In this document: positions 18,479 through 27,570 of the stretch, piece after piece
Position numbering within the stretch: the first letter of the stretch is position 1
How the letters are laid out: each line of letters starts with the position of its first letter
Made by a program: the position numbers and the translations under genes
Notes under the pieces: model-generated
The model's database searches: none
What the model saw: only the letters and a program-made list of their open reading frames with translations
What the model was told of the DNA's origin: nothing
NCBI RefSeq assembly: GCF_003987185.1
Contig: NZ_PIPS01000003.1
Location: 186,001 to 250,000 of the forward strand
Source: Idiomarina aquatica
GTDB taxonomy: Bacteria; Pseudomonadota; Gammaproteobacteria; Enterobacterales; Alteromonadaceae
Direction: 5' to 3'
Length of the DNA stretch: 64,000 nucleotides

Positions 18479-19411
18479 ATGGCCGCGGCAGCTGACGACA
18501 AAGAAGAATGCAAATGCCCGCCACCGGGACTGCCGATGTGGATGGCAACCTTTGCCGATCTGATGACACTGTTGATGTGTTTCTTCGTGTTATTGCTGTC
18601 GTTTTCCGAAATGGATGTATTGAAGTTCAAGCAGATTGCTGGCTCGATGAAGTTCGCGCTGGGTGTACAGAATAAAATTGAAGTGAAAGATATCCCCAAA
18701 GGTACCAGCGTCATTGCGCAGGAATTCCGTCCCGGCCGACCTGAACCCACCCCGATTGAAACGATTCAGCAGCAAACCGTCGAAATGACGCAGCAGATGC
18801 TGGAGTTTCAGGAAGGAGAATCCGACTTTGCCGGTGGTAAACAAACCGAGCGGGGCGGTCAACAAGCCGAAAGTGAAGACGATAAGAAAAGCGCAGAGTC
18901 AGAGCGTAACTCTGAAGCCGCGAGTGAAAAAACCAAAGAGTTGTTGGAGCGCATTCAGCGTCAACTGCAGCAGGAAATGCAGGCCGGTATGTTGGAAATG
19001 GAGCAATTTGGCCAGCAAATTATTATTCGTATTCGGGAACGTGGCTCGTTCCCTGAAGGGTCAGCATTTTTACAACCACAATTTAAATCTGTGATTCGTG
19101 CTGTTGCCGAGGCACTGAAGGATATTCCGGGCGAAATCACGGTGTCCGGTCACACCGATAATCAGCAACTGGTTTCTGAGATCTATACCTCGAAATGGGA
19201 TCTCTCGGCAAAACGAGCCGTAGCTGTTGCCGAAGAAATGCTGAAAACCGAAGGCTTTGAGGAAGATCGTCTGGTGACCATGGGGTACGCCGATACCAAG
19301 CCGATCGTACCGAATAACTCGGCCGAAAACCGAGCGCAAAACCGCCGTGTTGATATCGCCATTATGCAGGGCAAAGCGAAAGAGTCAGACCCCGTTAACG
19401 TGGTCGAATAG
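18479..19411 (+). CDS. pomB: Sodium-type flagellar stator protein PomB
   Basis: The 310-residue protein has a short N-terminus with CKCPPPGLP, a single membrane helix carrying the ion-binding aspartate (TFADLMTLLMCFFVLLLSF, Asp27), then the plug region DVLKFKQIAGSMKFALG. A linker rich in Gln and Glu leads to a C-terminal OmpA/MotB peptidoglycan-binding domain with VSGHTDNQQL and ENRAQNRRVDIAI. This is the Vibrio PomB layout, so sodium coupling is inferred by resemblance. Confidence 0.95.
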   Translation: MAAAADDKEECKCPPPGLPMWMATFADLMTLLMCFFVLLLSFSEMDVLKFKQIAGSMKFALGVQNKIEVKDIPKGTSVIAQEFRPGRPEPTPIETIQQQTVEMTQQMLEFQEGESDFAGGKQTERGGQQAESEDDKKSAESERNSEAASEKTKELLERIQRQLQQEMQAGMLEMEQFGQQIIIRIRERGSFPEGSAFLQPQFKSVIRAVAEALKDIPGEITVSGHTDNQQLVSEIYTSKWDLSAKRAVAVAEEMLKTEGFEEDRLVTMGYADTKPIVPNNSAENRAQNRRVDIAIMQGKAKESDPVNVVE

Positions 19412-19431
19412 CCGACAGCGATAAAATTCCG

Positions 19432-19437
19432 TATAAT
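19432..19437 (+). promoter_or_regulatory. Possible -10 box of a thiI promoter
   Basis: A perfect TATAAT lies 82 bp before thiI and 20 bp after the pomB stop. The best -35 at a 17-nt spacer (TAGCCG) is poor, so it may be an extended or activator-dependent promoter. A terminator-like hairpin follows within the leader. Confidence 0.4.
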
Positions 19438-19455
19438 ACGCAACGCTATATTTTC

Positions 19456-19500
19456 AAGCCGCCATGTGCTTAACAAAGCGCGGGGCGGCTTTGTTGTTTG
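19456..19500 (+). terminator. Terminator-like hairpin between pomB and thiI
   Basis: AAGCCGCC (19456-19463) pairs with GGCGGCTT (19484-19491) around a 20-nt loop and is followed by the T-rich stretch TTGTTGTTTG. It may end the pomAB transcript. Because a TATAAT box precedes it, it could also act as an attenuator in the thiI leader. Confidence 0.55.
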
Positions 19501-19518
19501 TTAATACGGGTCTGGTTT

Positions 19519-20985
19519 ATGAAATTTGTCGCACGCTTACACGCAGAAATCACCATTAAAAGCCGCACGGTGCGAAAACGCCACGGCAAGGTTCTAACGA
19601 ATAATCTGCGCAAGGTGTTGGCCCGGGACGATGCCGATGTTTATGTAAAGTGGCTTTGGGATCGCATCGAAGTGACGGCCACTGCGCACGCCGGCGCATC
19701 CTCAACCGACGTGCGTCGCACCATTTCAGAGGGACTCGCTTGCACTCCGGGGATTTCATGGTTCGCCGAAGTTGAGGAACGCGAACTCAGTGATTTTGAC
19801 AGCATCGCCACTTGGGTCGGTGCACATTGGATCGAACAGTTGCATGGTAAGAGTTTTGCGGTTCGGGTAAAGCGCAAAGGCCACCATGACTTTAACTCAC
19901 AGCAACTGGAAAGATACCTGGGAGGTTATTTATTAAAACAGACCCAGGGCAGTCGGGTGCAACTGAAGGATGCTGACGTTGAAATCCCGATTCAAATCAC
20001 CGATAACATTGTGCACTTAGTCGGTAAACGGCAGCAGGGCTTAGGCGGTTTCCCAATTCCAACGCAGGAAACCGTAGTCAGCCTGATGAGCGGAGGTTTC
20101 GACTCCAGTGTTGCCAGCTTTGAATTTATCCGGCGCGGCGCTCGTACCCATTTTTGTTTCTTTAATCTTGGCGGCGACGCGCACGAAGTCGCGGTAAGGC
20201 AAATCAGCCATTACCTCTGGCAACGCTATAGCTCTTCTCACCCGATAAAATTTGTGAGTATTGATTTTGCGCCGGTAGTCGAGGATATTCTGACCCACTG
20301 CGATAACGGTCTTATGGGCGTGGTATTAAAGCGACAAATGCTAAGAGCTGCAGAGCGGGTAGCCCGTTATCTAAAAGCGCAGGCATTGGTGACCGGAGAG
20401 GCGATCGGCCAGGTGTCGAGCCAGACGTTGTCAAACTTACGGGTTATTGATGCCGCAACGGATGCGGTGGTACTTCGGCCGCTGATTACCCGTGATAAGC
20501 AAGAGATCGTCGATATTGCCAAGCAAATTGGTACCGAGCCTTTGGCGAAATCGATCCCGGAGTATTGCGGAGTGATTTCTGTTAAGCCGACCGTGCGGGC
20601 GCCTGTCGATGATGTGCATGCGGAAGAAGCTAAGCTGGACATGAGTTTACTGAAGCGTGTTGTCGATGACGCACAGGTATTGAGTATGGCCGATATCGCC
20701 GCGCAGGCAGCAGAGAAGACAGAGCTGCAACCGAGTGCGGTTGAAGAGGGCACGGAACGGGTGATTATCGACATCCGCAATCAGGACGAAATTGATGAGC
20801 AGCCGTTATCCGTTGATCTGCAGGTTAAGGAAATTCCGTTTTTTAAACTGCAGTCAGAATTTGTAAAACTTGATGCCAGCACGCATTACCTGTTGTATTG
20901 TTCGCAGGGCGTGATGAGTAAGATGCAGGCGTTGCTGTTGCAAGAGTCTGGTCATACCAATGTTTCGGTCTATAAACCTGAGTAA
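19519..20985 (+). CDS. thiI: tRNA 4-thiouridine synthase / sulfurtransferase ThiI
   Basis: ThiI makes 4-thiouridine at position 8 of tRNAs and supplies sulfur for the thiazole of thiamine. The 488-residue protein has the N-terminal ferredoxin-like domain (FVARLHAEITIKSRTVRKR), a THUMP domain, the PP-loop ATPase motif SLMSGGFDSSVASF and a C-terminal rhodanese domain. The conserved cysteines are present: Cys350 (IPEYCGVIS) and the rhodanese Cys461 (LLYCSQGV). I place the start at the ATG at 19519. The VanZ-like gene follows after 11 nt. Confidence 0.96.
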   Translation: MKFVARLHAEITIKSRTVRKRHGKVLTNNLRKVLARDDADVYVKWLWDRIEVTATAHAGASSTDVRRTISEGLACTPGISWFAEVEERELSDFDSIATWVGAHWIEQLHGKSFAVRVKRKGHHDFNSQQLERYLGGYLLKQTQGSRVQLKDADVEIPIQITDNIVHLVGKRQQGLGGFPIPTQETVVSLMSGGFDSSVASFEFIRRGARTHFCFFNLGGDAHEVAVRQISHYLWQRYSSSHPIKFVSIDFAPVVEDILTHCDNGLMGVVLKRQMLRAAERVARYLKAQALVTGEAIGQVSSQTLSNLRVIDAATDAVVLRPLITRDKQEIVDIAKQIGTEPLAKSIPEYCGVISVKPTVRAPVDDVHAEEAKLDMSLLKRVVDDAQVLSMADIAAQAAEKTELQPSAVEEGTERVIIDIRNQDEIDEQPLSVDLQVKEIPFFKLQSEFVKLDASTHYLLYCSQGVMSKMQALLLQESGHTNVSVYKPE

Positions 20986-20996
20986 AGGAAGTAAGT

Positions 20997-21362
20997 TTGT
21001 TACGTTCACAGCGTTCAAAAACCGTGGCACGGATAGCCTTTATTTTACTGTTGATTGGCGCCACCATTGCCTTTTTTTGGCAGGTTCCGAGTACCGGCGC
21101 CAGTCGTATTCCATACATCGATAAATACGTCCATTTCGGGGTGTTTTTCTTACTGAGCTTTACCCTTCATCAGGCGTTTGCCCTGTCAGCGAGGGCATCC
21201 TTCTTGTGGCTCGGTTTGTACGGTCTGTTTATCGAAGTGGCACAGAGCTATATCCCGGGGCGCGGCTCTGATGTGTATGATTGGCTGGCCGACAGCGCGG
21301 GTGTACTGGGTTATTTCGCGATTGTCTTTTTAGTTCAGAAATACAAAAAAAACGCTAACTGA
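20997..21362 (+). CDS. VanZ-family small membrane protein
   Basis: The 121-residue protein has four predicted membrane helices. It contains IPYIDKYVHFGVFFLLSF near residue 38 and a late IEVAQSYIPGRGSDVYDWLADSAGVLGY, the usual VanZ pattern of YIDK and RxxDxxDxxAN-like motifs. The function of chromosomal VanZ-like proteins is unsettled. The start is TTG at 20997, with AAGGAAG at 20986-20992 after the thiI stop, so it is probably cotranscribed with thiI. Its stop codon lies inside a bidirectional terminator. Confidence 0.8.
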   Translation: MLRSQRSKTVARIAFILLLIGATIAFFWQVPSTGASRIPYIDKYVHFGVFFLLSFTLHQAFALSARASFLWLGLYGLFIEVAQSYIPGRGSDVYDWLADSAGVLGYFAIVFLVQKYKKNAN

Positions 21363-21379
21363 GTTAGCGTTTTTTGTTT
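21347..21379. terminator. Bidirectional terminator between the VanZ-like gene and srmB
   Basis: The palindrome AACGCTAACT-G-AGTTAGCGTT (21351-21371) has an A-run before it and a T-run after it, so it can end transcripts in both directions. It contains the stop codons of both the VanZ-like gene (TGA at 21360) and the helicase gene (TAA at 21364 on the minus strand). Confidence 0.9.
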
Positions 21380-22578
21380 TTCTTCGCGGCTTTTTTCTTC
21401 TTGCTGCGTTTCTTATCCGTTGCAGGAAACTTATACTTGGGTCGTAAGTCATCAAACACACGCCGTTCCAGTTTTTGCTCGGTATAGCGCTCAATACGTC
21501 CTAGCAGCAGTGCATCATGAGCTTCAACCAGAGAGACGGCGACACCTTTAGCGCCGGCTCGAGCGGTGCGACCAATACGGTGTACGTAGGTATCGGCCTG
21601 TTTTGGCAAGTCGAAGTTTACCACCACGCTAACGTCTTCGATATCCAGACCCCGAGAGGCGACGTCTGTTGCTACCAGCAATGCCTTAGGGTGCTGTTTA
21701 AACTGCTCTATAATACGCTGGCGCTCGGCCTGTGGCAGATCGCCGCGCAAATGCAGTACCGGATACGTTAGTTGCGCTTGCAAAAGTCCGGCAAGCTGGG
21801 CAACTTTTTCCCGAGTTTTGACAAACACGATCTGACGACCTTCGTACTCGGACAATGTACGCAGTAATAACTGTTGTTTGTGTTCGGCGGTATCCGCCAA
21901 GTAGACGTATTGCAGAATCTTGCCACGTTCGCGTTTTGGTGGCTGCACTTCAATTCGTTCTGGCTCATTCAGCAGTCGTTTAGCAAAGATCTCAACGCCG
22001 CCGCTGGCAAGCGTGGCAGAAGAAAGAATGTTTTGCTGACGGTGACGGGCACGTCGGGCAATTTCCTCGACGGACTTGGTAAAGCCCATATCCAGCATCC
22101 GGTCTGCTTCATCGATGATAAGCCATTCAACGCTTTCCAGTTCGTATTGTTCCGCTTGCAGCAGATCCAATAAACGGCCGGGCGTGGCAATCAGTAGTTC
22201 GTGTGATTTTTCCAACTGGCTCAGTTGGCTGCCGTAATTGATGCCTCCGGTAACAACAATCGAGCGCATCCCCGTACTGGCCTCGAACGCTTTGGCTTGC
22301 TGATGGATCTGCTCGGCGAGTTCGCGCGTGGGTGTTAACACCAGAATTCTGGCCGGACCCGGTGATTGGCGCGGGTAGTCTAACAGGTGCTGCAATGCCG
22401 GTAGCAGGAACGCTAATGTCTTGCCGCTGCCGGTGGGGGAGCTGAGCAGTACATCCAGACCGTCGAGTGCGACCGGAATGGTCTGTTGCTGAACTTTGGC
22501 CGGCTTTTTAAGCCCCAGTTCCAATAACGGGTGAATTAACGCGTCGTCGAGTTCTAAATCTTGCCAATCGATAGCCAT
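21364..22578 (-). CDS. srmB: DEAD-box RNA helicase, SrmB-like
   Basis: The 404-residue helicase has all the core motifs: KPAKVQQQTIP (Q motif), SPTGSGKT (I), PTRELAEQ (Ia), TPGRLLDLL (Ib), IIDEADRMLDMGF (II), SSATLASG (III, in place of SAT), and HRIGRTARAGAKG (VI). The C-terminus ends in a basic Lys-rich tail. Overall it follows E. coli SrmB (LELDDALIHPLLELG; SLVEAHDALLLGRIERY), which helps early assembly of the 50S ribosomal subunit. It lies 8 nt downstream of a Usp gene in the same direction. Confidence 0.8.
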   Translation of the reverse strand: MAIDWQDLELDDALIHPLLELGLKKPAKVQQQTIPVALDGLDVLLSSPTGSGKTLAFLLPALQHLLDYPRQSPGPARILVLTPTRELAEQIHQQAKAFEASTGMRSIVVTGGINYGSQLSQLEKSHELLIATPGRLLDLLQAEQYELESVEWLIIDEADRMLDMGFTKSVEEIARRARHRQQNILSSATLASGGVEIFAKRLLNEPERIEVQPPKRERGKILQYVYLADTAEHKQQLLLRTLSEYEGRQIVFVKTREKVAQLAGLLQAQLTYPVLHLRGDLPQAERQRIIEQFKQHPKALLVATDVASRGLDIEDVSVVVNFDLPKQADTYVHRIGRTARAGAKGVAVSLVEAHDALLLGRIERYTEQKLERRVFDDLRPKYKFPATDKKRSKKKKAAKKNKKR

Positions 22579-22586
22579 GGTGAGCC

Positions 22587-23438
22587 TTAACGTAAAAGTA
22601 ATAGCGGGGTGTCGGATGCCTGAATCATTTTGCGCGTGGTGCTGCCTAACACCAAATGACGCATACGTGAATGACCGTAGGCACCCATCACTAACAAGTC
22701 AATATTGTGCTGCTTTTGATACTGATGCAAAGCCGGTTCAATGGCTCCGGAAATAATATCAAAGTCAACGTCGTGTCGGTATTCGCGTAAGTGGTTGGCG
22801 GCGGCCTCAATTGCGGCCTTGGTATCGTTGTCGTTATTACCGACCGTTACCAGCCGTATTGGCATACCTTTAAAAATGGGGCTTTCAGCCAACATTTTTA
22901 CGCCTTTACGTGACGTGTCGCTGCCGTCAAAGGCCAACATAACAGTGCGTGGTGAACGAAACTGTTTTGGCGTCACCAGAATCGGCTGACGTACTGCCCG
23001 GATCACAGTTTCCAGCTGACTTCCCATGCGCACACTGTCATTACTGTCGATACCTTTTTGACCGATGACCAACAGCCGGATGTCTGCTTCGACGTCGGTT
23101 AATGACTGAACCAGACTGCCATGCCGCTGTTGTTGCCTAATTTCTTGCAGACCATTTTCTTCGGCACGGCGTTGTATGGCATCCAACATGTTTTGGCCAT
23201 GCTGCAATGCCAACCGATTGCGCTTTTCATCAAGAGCGGTTAGTTCATTGAGTAAGGCTTCCTGACTACCAAAACCAAGTTGTCCGGATAAATCGGTGGG
23301 GGCTGGATAGCGCTGTTCATCCAATACGTGAAATAACGTTAACGGCGTGTTTAACCGCTGAGCCGCCCAACAGGCATAATCGCAGACAGCAATAGTTGAG
23401 GCTGAGCCATCAAGGCAGGCAAAAACGTGCTTCATCAT
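22587..23438 (-). CDS. Tandem-domain universal stress protein
   Basis: The 283-residue protein has two Usp domains. The first starts KHVFACLDGSASTIAVCDYA (residues 3-22). The second starts PRTVMLAFDGSDTSRKG and ends with the nucleotide-binding GAYGHSRMRHLVLGSTTRKM. The layout is like UspE and similar tandem Usp proteins, and the second domain appears ATP-binding. Two adjacent ATG codons (23438 and 23435) are possible starts behind AGAGGA. It is probably cotranscribed with srmB, which starts 8 nt downstream. The precise role is unknown. Confidence 0.88.
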   Translation of the reverse strand: MMKHVFACLDGSASTIAVCDYACWAAQRLNTPLTLFHVLDEQRYPAPTDLSGQLGFGSQEALLNELTALDEKRNRLALQHGQNMLDAIQRRAEENGLQEIRQQQRHGSLVQSLTDVEADIRLLVIGQKGIDSNDSVRMGSQLETVIRAVRQPILVTPKQFRSPRTVMLAFDGSDTSRKGVKMLAESPIFKGMPIRLVTVGNNDNDTKAAIEAAANHLREYRHDVDFDIISGAIEPALHQYQKQHNIDLLVMGAYGHSRMRHLVLGSTTRKMIQASDTPLLLLR

Positions 23439-23576
23439 ATCGTCCTCTTTCGCGGCGCAAAGTCTATCATGGGATGCTTACTCGCGCTAATAGTTCCAGT
23501 CATCGCAGCAGAGCTTTCATTTTTTTGAAAAGTCGTTACATTACTTAACAAAATCGCAACAAAGAGAAGGATCCTG

Positions 23577-25751
23577 ATGGATATTAAACGTTCCACCTTA
23601 ACGCTGACCATTGCACTGATTTTAGGGCTGTCGGTCAGTGCCTGTAGTGAGCAAACGGCACAGTCTACTAACAACACATCACAGGCAGCGGATAAATCCG
23701 AACTGCCGGTTCCACCCGATGCCTTAGAAAAAGAGTTTATTGTTGAGTCGCCGGTTGCCGACCGCGTCGATACCTATTACTGGCTTCGTGATGACGAGCG
23801 CAAAGCTCCGCAAGTACTGGCTTATCTGGAAGCAGAAAACGACTACTATGACGCCTACCGTGCCGATTATCAGGCGCTGACAGAAACTTTGACCGATGAA
23901 ATTATTGGTCGTATCAAACAGGATGATGCTTCAGTCCCCTACACCAAGGGTGACTATCAGTATTATACGCGCTACGAAGAGGGTAGTGAGTATCCTATCC
24001 ATGCGCGTAAGCCGGTAGCCGGTGGTGAAGAACAAGTGCTGTTAGATGTGAATGAATTGGCCGCTGAGCATGATTATTTCAATGCCGCCAATTTATCCAT
24101 CAGTCCCAATCAGAACCTGTTGGCGTATATGGTCGATACAACCGGGCGACGTCAATACGAACTGTGGGTTAAAGACTTGACGACCGGCGAGATGAAGGCG
24201 CAAGGCCTGACGGGGTTATCGTCGAGTATTGCCTGGGCGGCCGACAATAACACCTTGTTTGTCATTGAAAACGACCCTCAGACGCTGTTGTCTAAGCGGG
24301 TGTTAAAGCATCAGCTCGATGCCCCGGCGGATCAGGCAACGCTGGTCTATGAAGAAAATGATGAATCGTTCTACATGTGGCTAAGCAACAGCAAGGATGA
24401 TGCGTTTATCAAGGTGCAGATGAGCAGCACCGTTGCTGACGAATTACGCATTCTGGATGCGACCACTCCAGACGCCGAATTGCAGGTGTTTGCGCCACGA
24501 GAGCGCGGCGTGCAATACAGCGCTGAACATTTTGACGGACGCTGGATTGTCCGCACCGACTGGAACGCGCCGAATTTTAAACTAATGCAAGTTGCTGATG
24601 ATGCCATCGGCAGCCGTGACAATTGGCAGCCGCTGGTCGAAACCTCTGATGAGGTCTTTATTGAGAGCTTTGAAGCGTTCGATAACTACCTGGCCATTAA
24701 CGAACGCAGCGACGGTTTGCGCCGTATTCGCGTGTTGCCGTGGCAGGACTTCTCGCAACAGCGTTACATCGAGTCAGATGAAGTACCTTATGTGACCTAC
24801 TTTGAACGTAACGTCGAGCAAGATACCGACGTGTTGCGCTATTCCTACAGCTCATTGAAGACACCGACAACCGTGTTCGCTTACAACATGAAAACGGGCG
24901 AGCGAGAGGTGCTTAAACAAACTGAAGTGTTGGGGGGCTTTGACCCGTCGGATTATCGCACCAAGCGTGTGTGGGCGACCGCCGATGACGGCACTCAGAT
25001 ACCAGTGTCGCTGCTGATGCGCAGTGATTTCGAACATGACGGTACGACGCCATTATACCAATACGCGTATGGCTCGTATGGCTCATCTTCCGATCCTTAT
25101 TTTCGCTCCACGGTTTTATCCCTGGTGGATCGTGGCTTTGTTTACGCCATTGCCCACATTCGCGGTGGTCAGGAAATGGGGCGTGACTGGTATGAACAGG
25201 GCAAGCTGTTGAATAAGAAGAACAGCTTTACCGACTTCATTGATGTTACCGAACATTTGGTCAAGGAAGGATATGCGCATCCGGACAAGGTGTTTGCTAT
25301 GGGAGGCAGCGCCGGTGGACTGTTGATGGGGGCCGTGGCCAATATGGCGCCGGATCTGTACCGCGGTATGGTTGCTCATGTGCCGTTCGTGGATGTGGTA
25401 ACGACCATGCTTGATGAATCGATTCCATTGACCACCAACGAGTTCGATGAATGGGGTAACCCGAAGGAAAAAGCCTTTTACGACTATATGTTGTCGTATT
25501 CTCCTTACGATAACGTAGCCGCACAGGACTACCCGGCGTTGATGGTGACAACCGGTTTACATGACTCACAGGTGCAGTACTTTGAACCGGCCAAGTGGGT
25601 TGCGAAACTGCGTGATCTGAAAACCGATGATAATCCGCTGGTCTTCAGTATCAACATGGAAGCTGGCCATGGTGGCAGTTCGGGACGTTTCTCAAGGCTG
25701 GAAGAAATTGCCGAGGAGTATGCGTTTATTCTGGATTTGTTGAACAACTAG
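23577..25751 (+). CDS. Prolyl oligopeptidase-family (S9A) lipoprotein, oligopeptidase B-like
   Basis: The 724-residue serine peptidase has a lipoprotein signal ending in SVSAC (Cys23), then the S9A beta-propeller entrance domain (DTYYWLRDDER, LAYLEAENDYYDAY) and an alpha/beta-hydrolase catalytic domain. The triad is visible: Ser578 in GGSAGG, Asp in GLHDSQVQY and His in EAGHGGSSGR. Oligopeptidase B cuts short peptides after basic residues. Here the lipid anchor places it in the cell envelope, so it probably trims imported or environmental peptides. The start is ATG at 23577 with AGAAGGA upstream. A strong terminator follows. Confidence 0.9.
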   Translation: MDIKRSTLTLTIALILGLSVSACSEQTAQSTNNTSQAADKSELPVPPDALEKEFIVESPVADRVDTYYWLRDDERKAPQVLAYLEAENDYYDAYRADYQALTETLTDEIIGRIKQDDASVPYTKGDYQYYTRYEEGSEYPIHARKPVAGGEEQVLLDVNELAAEHDYFNAANLSISPNQNLLAYMVDTTGRRQYELWVKDLTTGEMKAQGLTGLSSSIAWAADNNTLFVIENDPQTLLSKRVLKHQLDAPADQATLVYEENDESFYMWLSNSKDDAFIKVQMSSTVADELRILDATTPDAELQVFAPRERGVQYSAEHFDGRWIVRTDWNAPNFKLMQVADDAIGSRDNWQPLVETSDEVFIESFEAFDNYLAINERSDGLRRIRVLPWQDFSQQRYIESDEVPYVTYFERNVEQDTDVLRYSYSSLKTPTTVFAYNMKTGEREVLKQTEVLGGFDPSDYRTKRVWATADDGTQIPVSLLMRSDFEHDGTTPLYQYAYGSYGSSSDPYFRSTVLSLVDRGFVYAIAHIRGGQEMGRDWYEQGKLLNKKNSFTDFIDVTEHLVKEGYAHPDKVFAMGGSAGGLLMGAVANMAPDLYRGMVAHVPFVDVVTTMLDESIPLTTNEFDEWGNPKEKAFYDYMLSYSPYDNVAAQDYPALMVTTGLHDSQVQYFEPAKWVAKLRDLKTDDNPLVFSINMEAGHGGSSGRFSRLEEIAEEYAFILDLLNN

Positions 25752-25761
25752 CGTAGAACAG

Positions 25762-25784
25762 GGAGCCGAAAGGCTCCCTTTTTT
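25762..25784 (+). terminator. Intrinsic terminator after the S9 peptidase gene
   Basis: GGGAGCC (25762-25768), tetraloop GAAA, GGCTCCC (25773-25779) and a T-run make a compact intrinsic terminator. It lies between two convergent peptidase genes. Confidence 0.93.
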
Positions 25785-25787
25785 GTC

Positions 25788-27470
25788 TCACTGGAGTCCT
25801 AATACCTGTTTACCCTGAATGAAATTAATATCAACCGGAATACCTTTGTCGCTCAAGCGATCCAGGTCATTCTGTAATTGGTTATTGATGACACCCAGGC
25901 TATCAACTAATGTTGTCACACCCTCGTAATCACCATCACCCTGCAGCGTCAGAATTTTTTCTGAGAGATCATTCATGGCTTGGCGCATTTTGCCCATGTT
26001 GATGGCGTATTGTCCTTCTGCGTTACGGGTGAAAGCGCCCTGATTGGCAAAATAGTTAAAGCGAATCATGTTGGCTTTGCCGTGTGCGCTTGAGGCGCCA
26101 AATCTTACCGAGCGGAAAATGCTGGCCATGAAGGTGGTGTAGTAGTCTTCCAGAGTACCGGTTTCGATTTCTCCGCGTTCAAACAGTTGCGTAATCATGT
26201 AAAGCCCAAGTATGTCCGCTTTGCCTTCTTCCAAAGCCGAAGCATGTTCTTTGAGCGCTGCACGCACGGTACCCTTGCCATTGATGGTATTTTTTATGCC
26301 AAGCCCATGAGCGACTTCGTGGAACATGGTGTTTGCAAAAAACGCATCGAAGGTAATATTGTCGCGTTGTTCAGGGACAATAAGCTCCTCGGCAATAGGC
26401 ACCAGGATTTTATCGAATTTTGCTTGCATCGCATTTTTTAACTGCAGCCGGCGCGTGCCTTTTTCCAACTGTACCGTTTCGTCATTCGGCAGGTTAATGG
26501 CGATGGTTTTACTGCCGGCATTGGAATGGCCGGCATAATAGATGGCGTCATAGGCATTTAACTGTGCATTAGCGCCGGGCATTTCTGCTTTATATTTTTC
26601 GGCAACCGGTAAGCCCTGTTGCAACACCGGCAGAAACTGCGCGTACTTCGCTAAACGCTCACTCCAGGCCTTATCTTTTACGAGCACATAGGCTTCAAAT
26701 GCGGTTTTATAGCCGTACAGTTGATCTTCGTAGTTTTCAATCGGGCCAATGACCACATCAATATCGTTATCGGTCATATCCATCCAGGCCAAATCGGACG
26801 GTTGATAGTCGTCATTTAAAAAGGCATTGGCACGCAGGCGCAGATAATTAGCAAACGCCTGGCTTTCGGCCAAGTCAGCGGCCTGACGCAGCAACTCAGA
26901 TGCTTTTGTGAGTTGTTGCTGATAGGCGCTTGAGTAGGGAACCGTGGTAAGTTGGCCATTGTCATCACGCCGGATCAGCGTATAAAGACTACGCTTGCTT
27001 TCACTGTCGAACGCCTCAAACTCTTGTTTGCTCATATCGGCAGGATAAAAGTTAGCACCCGCAGGTTTGTCGCTAAACTCGCGGACAAAAGGCTCATTGC
27101 CGTTTAAGCGATCCCAGGGACCATAGTTAATTTGACCAAACGCTTTTGCGGACTCAGGCAGAGCCGCTAGAAATTCGTTTTTATCCCGTGGGAATGCCTG
27201 CCGCCAAAACAATTCATCCATGATTTTTGCGGCGTCGATAAGCAACGACAACATCTGTTTCTGGTCAGCACTCAGGTGGCTGAGATCGGTCGTCAATTCA
27301 TAATCGGTATAAATGTCAAAGCGCTGCTCTGCATTGGGAGTCAATTGGTAAGTGACGGTCTGTTGTGCGTTGCCGGCATCGTTGCTGGCTACTGTGGTCG
27401 CGGCTTCTTGATCACTACACGCAACCAGCGCAAGAAACAATGGCGTTAAGGTAAATATTTGTTTTAACAT
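25788..27470 (-). CDS. Zinc-dependent peptidase lipoprotein, dipeptidyl-peptidase III (M49)-like
   Basis: The 560-residue protein has a lipoprotein signal ending LALVAC (Cys18). The zinc site appears as HEVAHG (His384, Glu385, His388) with EEGKAD about 26 residues further on (Glu414/Glu415, Asp419). M49 peptidases use HEXXGH plus EECRAE; this protein has the shorter HEXXH spacing with an otherwise similar second motif, as in bacterial DPP3-family proteins. It probably releases dipeptides from peptides in the cell envelope. It stands alone, convergent with the S9 peptidase gene. Confidence 0.8.
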   Translation of the reverse strand: MLKQIFTLTPLFLALVACSDQEAATTVASNDAGNAQQTVTYQLTPNAEQRFDIYTDYELTTDLSHLSADQKQMLSLLIDAAKIMDELFWRQAFPRDKNEFLAALPESAKAFGQINYGPWDRLNGNEPFVREFSDKPAGANFYPADMSKQEFEAFDSESKRSLYTLIRRDDNGQLTTVPYSSAYQQQLTKASELLRQAADLAESQAFANYLRLRANAFLNDDYQPSDLAWMDMTDNDIDVVIGPIENYEDQLYGYKTAFEAYVLVKDKAWSERLAKYAQFLPVLQQGLPVAEKYKAEMPGANAQLNAYDAIYYAGHSNAGSKTIAINLPNDETVQLEKGTRRLQLKNAMQAKFDKILVPIAEELIVPEQRDNITFDAFFANTMFHEVAHGLGIKNTINGKGTVRAALKEHASALEEGKADILGLYMITQLFERGEIETGTLEDYYTTFMASIFRSVRFGASSAHGKANMIRFNYFANQGAFTRNAEGQYAINMGKMRQAMNDLSEKILTLQGDGDYEGVTTLVDSLGVINNQLQNDLDRLSDKGIPVDINFIQGKQVLGLQ

Positions 27471-27570
27471 AGCTTAGCTTTTTTCGTTATAGTAAGTGTT
27501 ATATGAATGTATAAAATACTGCTTACTCCGTGTGTGCGCAAGCGACATAAACAAGATAAAGGACAAGGTA

